This document shows positions 1 through 8,847 of a DNA stretch of 64,000 bases, piece after piece. Origin of the DNA: Saccharopolyspora flava (lineage in GTDB: Bacteria > Actinomycetota > Actinomycetes > Mycobacteriales > Pseudonocardiaceae); contig NZ_FOZX01000001.1 of assembly GCF_900116135.1 (NCBI RefSeq), positions 496,001 to 560,000 of the forward strand, read 5' to 3'. Under the pieces are notes generated by a model that saw nothing but the letters and a program-made list of their open reading frames with translations, made no database searches and was not told the DNA's origin. The translations under genes were made by a program, and so were the position numbers. Positions within the stretch are counted from its first letter, which is position 1. Each line of letters begins with the position of its first letter.

Positions 1-545
1 CGCAGCTCCTCGACCAGCTGGCCGGTGCGCGCGGCGGACAGGAACAGCGCCATGGTGGTGCCGTGCTTGGCGAACTCGCGGACCTTCTCGCCGTCGGGCA
101 TCGGCGTCTTGCCGCCCTCCAGGCGGGTCAGCACCAGCGACTGGGCGACCTCCGGGACGGTCAGCTCGCGGCCGATGGACGCCGCGGCGGCGGAGAACGC
201 GGCGACGCCGGGCACGATCTCGACCTCGAGATTCATCTTGATCGCCGAGTCGTACTGCTCCTGCACCGCACCCCACAGCGAGGGGTCGCCGGAGTGCACG
301 CGGGCGACGTTGAGCTTGTCGCGCTCGGCGCGCCGGTAGATCTCCAGCGCCTGCTCGTGGGTGAGCCGGGAGGAGTCGACGAGCTCGGCGTCCGAGCGCG
401 CGTGCTCCTGCACGCACTCCGGCGTGACCAGGCTCGCGGCCCAGACCACGATGTCGGCTTCGGCGATTCGCTTGGCGCCGCGGACCGTGATCAGGTCGGC
501 CGCGCCGGGTCCGGCGCCGATGAACGAGATCCGGCCAGTCACCAT
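1..545 (-). CDS. cobM: Precorrin-4 C11-methyltransferase, 3' end cut by window edge
   Basis: Transfers a methyl group from SAM to C11 of precorrin-4 in the aerobic corrin ring pathway (cytoplasmic). About 181 residues are visible and the C-terminus lies outside the window. The SAM-binding GAGPGAADL is at residues 10-18, HSGDPSLWGA at 84-93 and VPGVAAFSAAAA near 111-122, all typical of the CobM/CbiF family. The start is ATG at 545 or GTG at 542; the latter overlaps the cobI stop as GTGA, the coupling pattern used through this operon. It is the last visible gene of cobO-cobB-cobI-cobM. Confidence 0.93.
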   Translation of the reverse strand, partial: MVTGRISFIGAGPGAADLITVRGAKRIAEADIVVWAASLVTPECVQEHARSDAELVDSSRLTHEQALEIYRRAERDKLNVARVHSGDPSLWGAVQEQYDSAIKMNLEVEIVPGVAAFSAAAASIGRELTVPEVAQSLVLTRLEGGKTPMPDGEKVREFAKHGTTMALFLSAARTGQLVEEL

Positions 546-1276
546 TGCTCTCCTCTTCCGCCTCGGGGTGGCAGCACTACCACTGTCGACAAGTAAGGCG
601 CATCGTCCACATCGGACACTTCAGCAAGCGGTAGTACCCGCGCATCCGGCGTGCCCAGGTGCTCGGCGTAGACCGAGCGGTCCAGAGCTCCGCTCTCGTC
701 GATCGCGTCGCGCAGCTCACCCAGGCGTCGCCCGCCTTTGTAGGCAACGACCGTACCGCGCGCCCGCAACGCCTCCCGCAGGGCGGTGACGTCGCGCAGC
801 ACCGGCATCACGGTGAGTGGCTCCGAGCCCTCGGTGAGCGCGATGCCCGCCTGCGACGCGGTCGCCTGCATCGCGGTGATCCCGGGCACCGTCGCGATCT
901 CGACCTCGGGCAACAGCTCCGCGACGGCCGCTGCCAGATAGCTGAAGGTGGAGTACACGGCGGGGTCGCCCAAGGTGGCGAAGACCACCGTGCCGCCCTG
1001 ATCACGCAGTCGCTCCGCAACGGTCTCGGCCGCGTCGTCCCAGTGCCTGCGGCGGCGCTCCTGCGGCCCGTCGACCGGGTCGGCGAGCGCGAACACGAGC
1101 CGCTGCACGCGGGCGTCGGCGCCCAGGTGGGCGCGCACGATCGCCTCGGCGCGCCCCTGCTCCTCGGGCGCCAGGACCGGCACGTACACGGTGTCGGCGT
1201 CGCGGATCTCGCGCAGCGCCTTCAGGGTCAGCATCTCCGGATCGCCGGGGCCGACCCCGACTCCGACGAGTCTCAT
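539..1276 (-). CDS. cobI: Precorrin-2 C20-methyltransferase
   Basis: SAM-dependent methylation of precorrin-2 at C20, an early step of corrin ring synthesis. The protein has 245 residues, normal for CobI/CbiL. GVGPGDPEMLTLKA at residues 6-19 is the family signature, ATLGDPAVYSTFSY lies near 100-113 and VPGITAM near 129. The frame runs open far upstream but the true start is ATG at 1276, which overlaps the cobB stop as ATGA and gives the conserved N-terminus MRLVGVGVGPGD. The 3' end overlaps cobM. The aerobic (CobI) or anaerobic (CbiL) label cannot be settled from sequence alone, but the CobN chelatase in this window favours the aerobic route. Confidence 0.93.
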   Translation of the reverse strand: MRLVGVGVGPGDPEMLTLKALREIRDADTVYVPVLAPEEQGRAEAIVRAHLGADARVQRLVFALADPVDGPQERRRRHWDDAAETVAERLRDQGGTVVFATLGDPAVYSTFSYLAAAVAELLPEVEIATVPGITAMQATASQAGIALTEGSEPLTVMPVLRDVTALREALRARGTVVAYKGGRRLGELRDAIDESGALDRSVYAEHLGTPDARVLPLAEVSDVDDAPYLSTVVVLPPRGGRGEQW

Positions 1277-2628
1277 CGCAGGCACCTCTCGATGAATCGG
1301 GCCACCGCACCGGGGTTCCCGGCCGGGTGGGTGTGCAGGTAGGAGGCGTGCACCCCGCCGCGGACGAATCCCTCGCGGTGCGCGCCGGAGGGGCCGCGCC
1401 AGAACCAGGCGGGCTCCTCGCCGTGGCCGGGTTCGGTTGCGGTGCGGTGGAATTCGTGCCCGCTGATGCGGGTTCCCTCGGCGAACAGCGGGGATTCGGT
1501 CGCGGCGACGGCGTCGCGGTAGCCGAGGGTGAGCCGCGGCGACATGGCCGCGCGCACCGGCAGCGCCCCGCACATGGGTTCGCCGTCGAGGGATTCGCCG
1601 AGGTAGAGCAGGCCGCCGCACTCGGCGTGCACGGGCGCGCCGGTGCCGGCGAAGGCGCGGATCTCGGTGCGCAGCGCGGTGTTCGCCGACAGCGCGGAGG
1701 CGTGCTGCTCCGGGAAGCCGCCCGGCAGCACGAGTCCGGCGGTGCCCTCGGGCAACCGCTCGTCGCGCAGCGGATCGACCAGCGCGACCTCGGCTCCGGC
1801 GGCTTCGAGGAGTTCGACGTGCTCGGCGTAGCCGAAGCTGAACGCGTGCCCCCCGGCCACCGCGACCACCGGGCGCCCTCGCGGGGTGACCTCGGCGGCC
1901 GGGTCCCAGGCGGTTCCGGGCAGGTCACCGGCGGTGCGGGCGAGCGCGGTGACGGCGTCGAGGTCGACCGAGCGCTCCACGACGTCGGTCATGGCCTCCA
2001 CGGCGCGCAGCGCGTCGGCGCCGTGCTCGACGGCGGTCACCAGGCCGAGGTGCCGCGAGGGCACCTCCAGGTCGTCGGTGCGCGGGATGGCGCCGAGCAC
2101 CGGTAAGCCCGCGTTGTCGGCGGCGGTGCGCAGCACCTCCTCGTGGCGCGGCGAGCCGACGCGGTTGAGCAGCACCCCGGCCACCCGCACCTGCGGCCGG
2201 TAGGCGCGGAAGCCGTGCAGCAGCGCGGCGAGGCTGTGGCTCTGCCCCTTGGCGTCGACGACGAGCACCACGGGCGCGTCGATGAGCTGGGCGACGTGGG
2301 CGGTGGAGCCGAACGCGACCTCCTCATCACCGCCGATGCGGCCGTCGAACAGGCCCATCACGCCTTCCACCACGGCGAGGTCGGCGCCGGCCGACCCGTG
2401 GTGCAGCAGCGGTGCGATGCGGTCGGCTCCGACCAGCACGGGGTCGAGGTTGCGCGCGGTCCGCCCGGCGGCGAGCCGGTGGTAGCCGGGGTCGATGTAG
2501 TCGGGTCCCACCTTGAAGGGCGCGACGCGGTCGCCGCGTCTGCGCAGCGCACCGAGCAGGCCGGTCACCGCGGTGGTCTTGCCCTGCCCCGATCCGGGCG
2601 CGGCGAAGACCACCCGATCGGGGTTCAC
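1273..2628 (-). CDS. cobB: Cobyrinic acid a,c-diamide synthase
   Basis: ATP- and glutamine-dependent amidation of the a and c carboxylates of hydrogenobyrinic or cobyrinic acid. The protein has 451 residues. An N-terminal P-loop APGSGQGKTT is at residues 10-19, followed by the dethiobiotin-synthase-like fold with GLFDG. The C-terminal type 1 glutamine amidotransferase domain has its nucleophile in HAECGGLLYLG (Cys337) and the C-terminal His in ASYLHTH (about residues 432-434). The start is GTG at 2628, overlapping the cobO stop by GTGA, and the end overlaps cobI by ATGA, so translation is coupled on both sides. Confidence 0.94.
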   Translation of the reverse strand: MNPDRVVFAAPGSGQGKTTAVTGLLGALRRRGDRVAPFKVGPDYIDPGYHRLAAGRTARNLDPVLVGADRIAPLLHHGSAGADLAVVEGVMGLFDGRIGGDEEVAFGSTAHVAQLIDAPVVLVVDAKGQSHSLAALLHGFRAYRPQVRVAGVLLNRVGSPRHEEVLRTAADNAGLPVLGAIPRTDDLEVPSRHLGLVTAVEHGADALRAVEAMTDVVERSVDLDAVTALARTAGDLPGTAWDPAAEVTPRGRPVVAVAGGHAFSFGYAEHVELLEAAGAEVALVDPLRDERLPEGTAGLVLPGGFPEQHASALSANTALRTEIRAFAGTGAPVHAECGGLLYLGESLDGEPMCGALPVRAAMSPRLTLGYRDAVAATESPLFAEGTRISGHEFHRTATEPGHGEEPAWFWRGPSGAHREGFVRGGVHASYLHTHPAGNPGAVARFIERCLR

Positions 2629-3239
2629 CACTCGATGCCCTTCTGGCCCTTCTGCCCGGCGTCCATCGGGTGCTTGACCTTGCCGGTCTCCATCACGAGG
2701 TCGGCGGCGTCGATGAGCGCCTGCGGCGCGTAGCGGCCGGTGATGACGACGTGCTGGTGGCCCTCGCGTTCGCGGAGCTTGGCGACGACCTCGTCGACGT
2801 CGACCCAGCCCCAGTGCAGCGGGTAGGTGAACTCGTCGAGGACGTAGAGGCCGTGGCGCTGCTCGTCGAGGCGGCGGGCGATCTCCCGCCAGCCTTCGAG
2901 CGCGGCGGCGGCGTGGTCCTCCTCGGTGCCCTTCTTGCGGGTCCAGGACCAGCCCTCGCCCATCTTGTGCCACTCGACGGGTCCGCCCTCGCCGGTTTCT
3001 TCGTGGAGGCGGCCAAGCGCCCGGAACGCGGACTCCTCGCCGACCTTCCACTTGGCGGACTTGACGAACTGGAAGACGCCGATGTCCCAGCCCTGGTTCC
3101 AGCCGCGCAGCGCGAGCCCGAAGGCGGCGGTGGACTTGCCCTTCATCTCGCCGGTGTGCACCACGACCAGCGGCCGGTTGCGGCGCTGGCGGGTCGTCAG
3201 TCCGTCGGCGGGCACGGAGGCAGGCTGTCCTTGAGGCAT
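2625..3239 (-). CDS. cobO: Corrinoid adenosyltransferase (CobO/BtuR)
   Basis: Transfers the adenosyl group of ATP to the reduced cobalt of corrinoids. The 204-residue protein has the family P-loop in the form GEMKGKST at residues 30-37 and the conserved segments FVKSAKW, WHKMGEG, LDEFTYPLHWGW and VITGRYAP. It is the first gene of the cobO-cobB-cobI-cobM operon. Upstream on the minus strand a -10-like TAGGGT sits 6 nt before the ATG with no Shine-Dalgarno sequence, which suggests a leaderless transcript. No B12 riboswitch is seen here, unlike the two chelatase genes. Confidence 0.95.
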   Translation of the reverse strand: MPQGQPASVPADGLTTRQRRNRPLVVVHTGEMKGKSTAAFGLALRGWNQGWDIGVFQFVKSAKWKVGEESAFRALGRLHEETGEGGPVEWHKMGEGWSWTRKKGTEEDHAAAALEGWREIARRLDEQRHGLYVLDEFTYPLHWGWVDVDEVVAKLREREGHQHVVITGRYAPQALIDAADLVMETGKVKHPMDAGQKGQKGIEW

Positions 3240-3361
3240 GCGACGACCCTAACCAAGAGCATTCCCAGCGCACGGCCCCGCGTGAGGTGGGCAACCTCAC
3301 CGCCGCATCCGGCGTTCGAGGCGTGAAGATGGACGAGCGTCCCAGAACTAGGAGCCGCCGC

Positions 3362-4525
3362 ATGCCCACCAGGCCGCCTCTGGTGTTGTCCACAGCCTCG
3401 TTCATCAGCAGTTTCGACCGGTTCGCCGTGACCCCGATGCTGGTGCTGATCGCGCTGAGCATGCACGTCCCGATGGCCTCGGCGGTGACGGTGGCCAGCG
3501 GCTACTTCCTGGCCTACGGCCTGTCGCAGCCGGTGTGGGGCATCCTGTCGGACCGCTTCGGCCGGATCCCGATCATGCGCGCGACGCTGCTGGCGGCGGC
3601 CGCCACGGGCCTGCTGTCCACGTTCGCGCCGTCGCTGCCGGTGCTCATCGCGGCCCGGGTGCTGGCGGGCGCGTTCATGGGCGCGGTGGTGCCGACGACG
3701 CTGACCTACGTCGGCGACACGGTCTCCCAGCAGCGGCGGCAGGGCGCGCTGTCGGACCTGATGGCGGCCCAGGCGCTGGGCACGGCGATGGCGATGGCGG
3801 TCGGCGGCGTGCTGGCGCACTGGCTGGACTGGCGGGTGGTCTTCGCGGTCCCGGCGGTGTGCGCGGCGGTGTGCGCGCTGCTGCTGCGGAACCTGCCGGA
3901 GCCGCAGCGCGCCGCGGTGACCGGCGGCGTCGGCGCCCACATCGGCGGCGTGCTCCGCAACCGCTGGGCGCTGCTGGTGTTCGGGCTGGTGTTCGTGGAG
4001 GGCGCGGTCCTGCTGGGCACCATGACGTTCCTGGCGTCGGCGCTGGTCAGCGAGGGCCTGGACGTGGCCGTCGCGGGCCTGGCCACCGGCGCCTACGGGG
4101 TCGGCGTGCTGGTGTTCTCGCGGGTCGTCAAGGCCATCAACTCCAAGCTGCCGGTCTCTGCCCTGATCGCCATCGGCGGCTCCCAGATGGTCGTCGGCTA
4201 CGCCCTGGTCAGCCTGGACACGAACCTCACCACGACGATCATCACGGCCCTCCTGCTCGGCGGAGGCTGGTCCTTCATGCACTCCTCCCTCCAGGCCTGG
4301 GCCACGGAGGTCGCCCCGGAAGCCAGAGGAACCGCGGTAGCCCTCTTCGCCTGCGCCCTCTTCCTCGGCAGCGCAGCAGCCTCAGCAGCAGCAGGCCCCC
4401 TGGCGGACCACGACCAGTACACGACCCTGTTCACCACAGCAGGAGCAGTAGCCATCCCCCTGGCAGCCACAGCCACCTACGCAAGAAACCGCTACAAGCA
4501 CAAGAAAACCCCACAACCAGCCTAA
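3362..4525 (+). CDS. MFS transporter (probable drug or metabolite efflux)
   Basis: Major facilitator superfamily protein of 387 residues in the inner membrane, with about 12 hydrophobic helices. The signature between helices 2 and 3 reads GILSDRFGRIPIM, and a motif near helix 5 reads GTAMAMAVGG. The frame is open from 3287, but ATG at 3362 has an AGGAG box 7-8 nt upstream, so it is taken as the start. The C-terminus is basic and lysine-rich. Substrate is unknown. It is divergent from cobO, so a role in cobalt or corrinoid traffic is possible but unsupported. Codon use near the 3' end shifts towards CCC and AGCA-rich codons, as also seen in the other MFS gene of this window. Confidence 0.85.
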   Translation: MPTRPPLVLSTASFISSFDRFAVTPMLVLIALSMHVPMASAVTVASGYFLAYGLSQPVWGILSDRFGRIPIMRATLLAAAATGLLSTFAPSLPVLIAARVLAGAFMGAVVPTTLTYVGDTVSQQRRQGALSDLMAAQALGTAMAMAVGGVLAHWLDWRVVFAVPAVCAAVCALLLRNLPEPQRAAVTGGVGAHIGGVLRNRWALLVFGLVFVEGAVLLGTMTFLASALVSEGLDVAVAGLATGAYGVGVLVFSRVVKAINSKLPVSALIAIGGSQMVVGYALVSLDTNLTTTIITALLLGGGWSFMHSSLQAWATEVAPEARGTAVALFACALFLGSAAASAAAGPLADHDQYTTLFTTAGAVAIPLAATATYARNRYKHKKTPQPA

Positions 4526-4538
4526 ACACCGTCAGGCA

Positions 4539-4557
4539 ACCGGCGAAGCCGGTTTCT
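4539..4557 (+). terminator. Short hairpin after MFS gene
   Basis: ACCGGC-gaa-GCCGGT (4539-4553) followed by TTCTC, 14 nt after the stop codon. This is a small but perfect 6-bp stem with a GAA loop, a plausible intrinsic terminator for the plus-strand MFS gene. Confidence 0.55.
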
Positions 4558-4594
4558 CAGTACCCCACCTGAGCAACTGGCACCGCCGGGGGTT

Positions 4595-4679
4595 CTCAGA
4601 CGTCGCCTGGGGAGGACAGCCGACGTGTCGTGTATTGGCATACATAAGCCTCGGATCCCGGAGCCAGGCGGCGTCTGAG
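4595..4679. repeat. Inverted repeat with 16-nt arms
   Basis: Arms at 4595-4610 (CTCAGACGTCGCCTGG) and 4664-4679 (CCAGGCGGCGTCTGAG) match at 15 of 16 positions, and weaker complementarity continues outward. The 53-nt centre is relatively AT-rich (around TATTGGCATACATAAG). It lies between two gene ends that face each other (MFS and chelatase). It has no ORF and no transposase signature. It may be a remnant of a small mobile element or a large cruciform. Confidence 0.55.
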
Positions 4680-4723
4680 GTTCCCCTACCCGCACCGCCA
4701 AGCAAATGGACCCGAAGAACAAC

Positions 4724-4774
4724 AAAAAAGAGCCCCGCGCTCAACCGGCCTGGGGGTCGCTGGGAGCGCGGGGC
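4724..4774 (-). terminator. Intrinsic terminator of chelatase gene
   Basis: A perfect 11-bp stem pairs GCCCCGCGCTC (4732-4742) with GAGCGCGGGGC (4764-4774). Read on the minus strand it is followed by CTTTTTTGTT, a classic U-tract. It lies about 105 nt beyond the stop of the chelatase gene. Confidence 0.85.
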
Positions 4775-4878
4775 ACTTTGGAGGTCCACCCCTGGGGGTC
4801 AGGTGGACTGGTCGTCACCGTACCAATCCGACCGAAGGGTCGGTACTCACAGGGTTGAATCTCGTAACCAAAACGAGA

Positions 4879-6903
4879 CTAAGCTGCCAACCCGCTGTCA
4901 CCGCTGACGGCCCGGACGACTCCGGCGACGTTCTCGGCGGAGAGCTCTTCGAGCCGCAGGCTGGGCCCGCCGAGGGCTGTGGCCAGCTGGTTCGCGAGTC
5001 CGAGCTTGACGGGCCCGTTCTCGCAGTCGACGACGACGGCAGCGGTTCCGGTGCCGGCGAGGACGCGGGCGGCGCGCAGCGAGTCGTCGACGGCCTGCTT
5101 GCTGCCGGTGGCGCCGCCGACGCCGACGGTGGCCTTGCCGTCGGTGAGCAGCACGACGAGGGGCCGGCGCTGCGGGTCGCGGGTGGCTTCGGTGCGGATG
5201 ACGTGCTGGGTGCGCAGCAGTCCGTCGGCGAGCGGGGTGCGTCCGCCGGTGCGGAGGCTGCGCAGCCGGGCGGCGGCGATGTCGACGGAGGAGGTGGGCG
5301 GCAGGGCGAGTTCGGCCTTGTCGCCGCGGAAGGTGATCACGCCGACCTTGTCGCGCCGCTGGTAGGCGTCGCGCAGCAGGGACAGGACGGCGCCGCTGAC
5401 GGCGCTCATCCGGTCGCGGGCGGCCATCGAGCCGGAGGCGTCGACGGCGAAGAGCACGAGGTTGCCTTCGCGGCCTTCGCGCAGGGCTCGGCGGACGTCG
5501 TCGGAGCGCAGGATCAGGCCGGGTCCGCTGCGGCCGCGCGCGGCCTGGTGGGGTGCGGCGGCGGCGAGGGTGGCGGTGACGTGCAGGCCGTGGCCGCCGA
5601 CGGTGGTGGCGCGGGTGGTGCGTCCGCTGCGGGAGCGGGCGCGGGAGCGGCGCCCGGGTGCGCCTTCGCCGAGTCCGGGGACTTCCAGCAGCCGGGCGCG
5701 GAAGGACTGCCCGGCGCCGACCGGGGAGCGCTCGGAGTCGCCTCCGCCGGGCTGTTCCTGCTGCTCACCGCCTCCGCCGCCGTCGGGTCCGGTGGGCTCG
5801 TCCTGGGGTTCGCTGCCTCCGCCGGGGCCGCCGTCGTCGGGACCGTCGGGGTCGTCGTCGGGGTCGTCCGGCGGCTGCTCGTCGGCCTGCTCGGCGGCGT
5901 CGGACAGCGCTTGCTGGAGCTGGTCCTCGGCCATGCCGGGCTCGTCGAACGGGTCGCGGCGACGCCGGTGCGGCAGGGCGAGCCGGGCGGCGGCTTCGAC
6001 GTCCTCCTCGGCGACGGCGTCGGCGCCGCGCCAGGCGGCGTGGGCGACGGCGGTGCGGGCGAGCACGAGGTCGGCGCGCATCCCGTCGACGTCGAAGGCG
6101 GCGCACAGCGCGGAGATCCGGCGCAGCTCGGAGTCGGGCAGCACGACGTGCTCGACGCGGTCGCGGGCGGCGCGGATGTGCTCGGCGAGTTCGGCGTCGG
6201 CGTCGGCCCACTGAGCGGCGAACCCGGCGGGGTCGGCTTCGAACGCGAGCCGGCGGCGGACGACCTCGGTGCGGGTGGTGACCTCGCGGCTGGCGGCGAC
6301 CTGCACGGTGAGGCCGAAGCGGTCGAGCAGCTGCGGCCGCAGTTCGCCTTCCTCGGGGTTCATGGTGCCGACGAGCAGGAACGACGCGGCGTGCGAGACG
6401 GAGACGCCGTCGCGCTCGACGTGCGCGCGGCCCATGGCGGCGGCGTCGAGCAGCAGGTCCACGAGGTGGTCGTGCAGCAGGTTGACCTCGTCGACGTAGA
6501 GCACGCCGCGGTGCGCTCCGGCGAGCAGGCCGGGCTGGAAGGCGCGGACGCCTTCGGTGAGCGCGCGTTCGAGGTCCAGCGAGCCGATGAGCCGGTCTTC
6601 GGTGGCGCCGACGGGCAGCTCGACGAGTTGCGCGGGCTTGCGGGTGGCGGTCTCGCCGTGCGGCGCGTCGGGGCACTGCGGGTCGGGCGCGGCCGGGTCG
6701 CAGCCGAAGCGGCAGTCGTCGGCGACGTCCAGCGCGGGCAGCAGCGACGCCAGCGCGCGCACGACGGTGGATTTGGCGGTGCCCTTCTCGCCGCGCACCA
6801 GGACACCGCCGATGCGCGGGTGCACCGCGTTGAGCAGCAGCGCCAGCCGCAGGTCGTCGTGGCCGACCACGGCGGAGAAGGGGAAGCGAGGGGCATGGGA
6901 CAT
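4879..6903 (-). CDS. Fused I/D-type metal chelatase ATPase (Mg/Co chelatase family)
   Basis: AAA+ and VWA fusion of 674 residues, resembling magnesium chelatase ChlI joined to ChlD and known in actinobacteria as the probable CobS/CobT replacement that drives CobN. Walker [10 protein letters not shown] is at residues 38-46 and Walker [11 protein letters not shown] at 134-143. A very acidic, Pro/Gly-rich linker ([16 protein letters not shown] region) joins to a VWA domain whose MIDAS motif DASGSM is at 488-493. The start is ATG at 6903 ([14 protein letters not shown]) rather than upstream alternatives that fall inside the riboswitch. Expression is under a cobalamin riboswitch, which strongly supports a role in cobalt insertion. 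It ends before a clear terminator. Confidence 0.9.
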   Translation of the reverse strand: MSHAPRFPFSAVVGHDDLRLALLLNAVHPRIGGVLVRGEKGTAKSTVVRALASLLPALDVADDCRFGCDPAAPDPQCPDAPHGETATRKPAQLVELPVGATEDRLIGSLDLERALTEGVRAFQPGLLAGAHRGVLYVDEVNLLHDHLVDLLLDAAAMGRAHVERDGVSVSHAASFLLVGTMNPEEGELRPQLLDRFGLTVQVAASREVTTRTEVVRRRLAFEADPAGFAAQWADADAELAEHIRAARDRVEHVVLPDSELRRISALCAAFDVDGMRADLVLARTAVAHAAWRGADAVAEEDVEAAARLALPHRRRRDPFDEPGMAEDQLQQALSDAAEQADEQPPDDPDDDPDGPDDGGPGGGSEPQDEPTGPDGGGGGEQQEQPGGGDSERSPVGAGQSFRARLLEVPGLGEGAPGRRSRARSRSGRTTRATTVGGHGLHVTATLAAAAPHQAARGRSGPGLILRSDDVRRALREGREGNLVLFAVDASGSMAARDRMSAVSGAVLSLLRDAYQRRDKVGVITFRGDKAELALPPTSSVDIAAARLRSLRTGGRTPLADGLLRTQHVIRTEATRDPQRRPLVVLLTDGKATVGVGGATGSKQAVDDSLRAARVLAGTGTAAVVVDCENGPVKLGLANQLATALGGPSLRLEELSAENVAGVVRAVSGDSGLAA

Positions 6904-6950
6904 GCCGGTGTGGGTCCTTCCTCGGGGTGCGGACGCCCCGCTGTCGGGAA

Positions 6951-7100
6951 CAAGGGGCGGCAGTGTCCTGACTCCCGGATCGTCACGTCCCTCCGGCCTT
7001 CCCAGGTCACCCCGGTGGCTCGCGCGGGAGGTCCGCTCCCCGGTCACAGTGGCGCCGACCGTGCCGGACTCGCACCGGCTTCCTGCCCACACCCCTTGCA
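6951..7100 (-). ncRNA. Cobalamin riboswitch upstream of chelatase gene
   Basis: On the minus strand the leader contains GAAGCCGGTGCGAGTCCGG, then the B12 box GCCACTGTGACCGGGGAGC (GCCACTG maps to 7047-7053), then GGCCGGAGG and ATCCGGGAGTCAGGACACTG. P1 can close between CAAGGGG (plus 7092-7098) and CCCCTTG (plus 6951-6957). A GGGG...CCCC hairpin lies between the aptamer and the start codon, near a GAAGGA ribosome site, so the switch probably acts by translation or early termination. Confidence 0.93.
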
Positions 7101-7166
7101 AACGGATTCAGCCACATCGTTCCAGACGGCGATCACTGGCCCAACCGCCTGGCGCGCGAACTCACA

Positions 7167-7688
7167 TCAACGACCGGCGGTGACGCCTGCTCGACGGGGC
7201 TCTCGGCGCATGTCGATGTGCGGGATGCCGTCTTCGAGGTATTCGTCCCCGACCTCGACGAAGCCGAAGGAGGCGTAGAAGCCCTTGGCGTAGGTCTGGG
7301 CCGAGAGCACGGCGGGTGAGTTCTGCACCTCGGCGACGGCGGCGCGCATGAGCTTGCGGGCGATGCCGAGACCCCGGGCACTCTTGGCGGTGCAGACGCG
7401 GCCGATGCGGTAGACGCCGTCGGGGTCCTCCAGCAGCCGGAGGTAGCCGAGCACGTAGTCATCGGCGGAGTCGACCCAGAAGTGGCGGGTGGAATCCTCC
7501 AGGTCGCGGCCGTCGAGCTCGTGGTACGGGGCCTCTTGCTCGACCACGAAGACGTCGACGCGCAACCGCAGCATCCGGTAGAAGTCGAAGGCGTCGAGGT
7601 CTGCGGTGTAGGCGCGTTGCACGGCTGTCGCGAGCGGCTGAAGGGTCACCCTTACCTGGATATCACAGGGCTTCCGGGTTTCCCGCAC
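7167..7688 (-). CDS. GNAT family N-acetyltransferase (ElaA-like)
   Basis: Acetyl-CoA-dependent N-acetyltransferase of 173 residues. FYRMLRLRVDVFVVEQEAPYHELDG near residues 36-60 is the hallmark of the ElaA subfamily. The acetyl-CoA loop is in RIGRVCTAKSARGLGIARKLM and the C-terminal strand in GFYASFGFVEVG. The substrate is unknown. A shorter start, GTG at 7649 (MTLQPLATAVQ), fits the family better than the upstream ATG, but no clear ribosome site decides it. The gene lies just upstream of the B12 riboswitch on the same strand, in the same order as the M. tuberculosis locus (established synteny, from memory). Confidence 0.85.
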   Translation of the reverse strand: MRETRKPCDIQVRVTLQPLATAVQRAYTADLDAFDFYRMLRLRVDVFVVEQEAPYHELDGRDLEDSTRHFWVDSADDYVLGYLRLLEDPDGVYRIGRVCTAKSARGLGIARKLMRAAVAEVQNSPAVLSAQTYAKGFYASFGFVEVGDEYLEDGIPHIDMRREPRRAGVTAGR

Positions 7689-7727
7689 GCGCGGGCGGCC
7701 GGAGTTGTGCAGACCACTCGCCGCTCG

Positions 7728-8546
7728 TCACGGCGCGTAGCTGGCCAGCCGGGTGTAGACGCCGGGGGTTCCGGGACGGCCGCAGCCGGTGCCGTAGGAC
7801 ACCACGCCGATGAGCCGGCCGTCGGCGACGATCGGGCCGCCGGAGTCGCCCGCGCACGCGTCGCGGCCGCCTTCGGGGTAGCCGGCGCAGAACATGCTGC
7901 GCGGGTCGTAGGTCGGGTAGGCCGAGCGGCAGGTGTCGTCGGCGGCGACGGGCACCTCCACCGAGCGCAGCGTGTCGGAGGCGGGCCCGTCCTCGCTGGT
8001 GCGGCCCCAGCCGTAGACGCGCGCGACGGTGCCGGGCCGGTAGGGCTCGGTGTCGCCGTGGGCGACGACGGGCAGCGGGCGCTGCGGCAGGGGCGTGGCG
8101 AGTTCGAGCACGGCGAGGTCGTCGCCGGTGGTGAAGTCCTGGTAGCCGGGCTGCACCTTGATCTCGTCGACCTCGGCTTCGGTGCCCTCGGTGCCGCGCA
8201 GGTCGGTGCGCCCGGCGATCACGCGGATGTCCTCCGGGGAGCGCTCGGCCCCGGTGAGCGGGTCGTGCGCGCAATGCGCGGCGGTGATGACCTCACCGGC
8301 GCGGATGAGCGTGCCGCCGCAGAACTGGTTGCCGTAGCGGTCGGTGAGCGCGACGACCCACGGCGTGTCCTCGGTGCTGGCGCCGGTTCCGCCGAGGATC
8401 CGGGATTGCGGCTGGTCGTCGCCGGTGATGGCCGGTCCGGCGTGGGCGACGGGGTTCCCGACGGCCATCGCGGTGACGGTTCCGGCGAGGGCGAGCACGC
8501 GCAGCGCCCGGGTCTTGTCGGTCGGTCCGTGGTCGTCGCGGCCCAA
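7728..8546 (-). CDS. Secreted trypsin-like serine protease
   Basis: Extracellular S1 family endopeptidase of 272 residues. The signal peptide ends near AHA (34-36). A propeptide of about 12 residues precedes ILGG at 50, the usual activation point. The triad is His91 in TAAHC, Asp143 in GDDLAVLEL and Ser235 in GDSGGP; cysteines are placed as in trypsins. The S1 region DACAGDSGG has Asp six residues before the serine, which suggests cleavage after Arg or Lys. A second, clearly related protease lies at 12641-13456, so these are probable paralogues. Confidence 0.93.
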   Translation of the reverse strand: MGRDDHGPTDKTRALRVLALAGTVTAMAVGNPVAHAGPAITGDDQPQSRILGGTGASTEDTPWVVALTDRYGNQFCGGTLIRAGEVITAAHCAHDPLTGAERSPEDIRVIAGRTDLRGTEGTEAEVDEIKVQPGYQDFTTGDDLAVLELATPLPQRPLPVVAHGDTEPYRPGTVARVYGWGRTSEDGPASDTLRSVEVPVAADDTCRSAYPTYDPRSMFCAGYPEGGRDACAGDSGGPIVADGRLIGVVSYGTGCGRPGTPGVYTRLASYAP

Positions 8547-8847
8547 TGCGGGTGCCTCCAGCTGTCGCGGTGATCGTGCGGAGCGGACACACCGTAATCA
8601 CCCGCACACCGAAACATCACGAGGCGCAACTCACAGGTTCACGGGAAAATATTTCGTTAAACTTGGATTCAGGAACAAATCCTTTCGCGCATGTCGCCGT
8701 CGACAGGCGCGCCTCCATCCCGTGGCGATGCGGAACCGGGGTCCCTCCACCACCGGCGCCCGCCGATTTCGCCTGACCGGATGACGAGATGAACCTGATC
8801 AAGCGACGCAGCAGCGGTTGCTGCCCGATTCGAAAGAGGACTCCGCC
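8547..8847. other. Divergent intergenic region with AT-rich patch
   Basis: About 300 nt between the protease and the LysE-type exporter. No gene is seen. An AT-rich patch near 8640-8690 (GGGAAAATATTTCGTTAAAC) stands out against the high-GC background and is the likely shared promoter region. No terminator or tRNA is visible. Confidence 0.5.

Noticed and set aside
4525-4878. tRNA gene in the gap after the MFS gene
   Set aside because: No T-loop GGTTCGA-type sequence with matching acceptor stem was found. The structure is explained by terminators and an inverted repeat.
4855-7278. Plus-strand open frame of 807 codons opposite the chelatase
   Set aside because: Low-complexity Gly/Val/Ala translation with no family features; it also runs through the riboswitch. 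It is a shadow of the chelatase gene.
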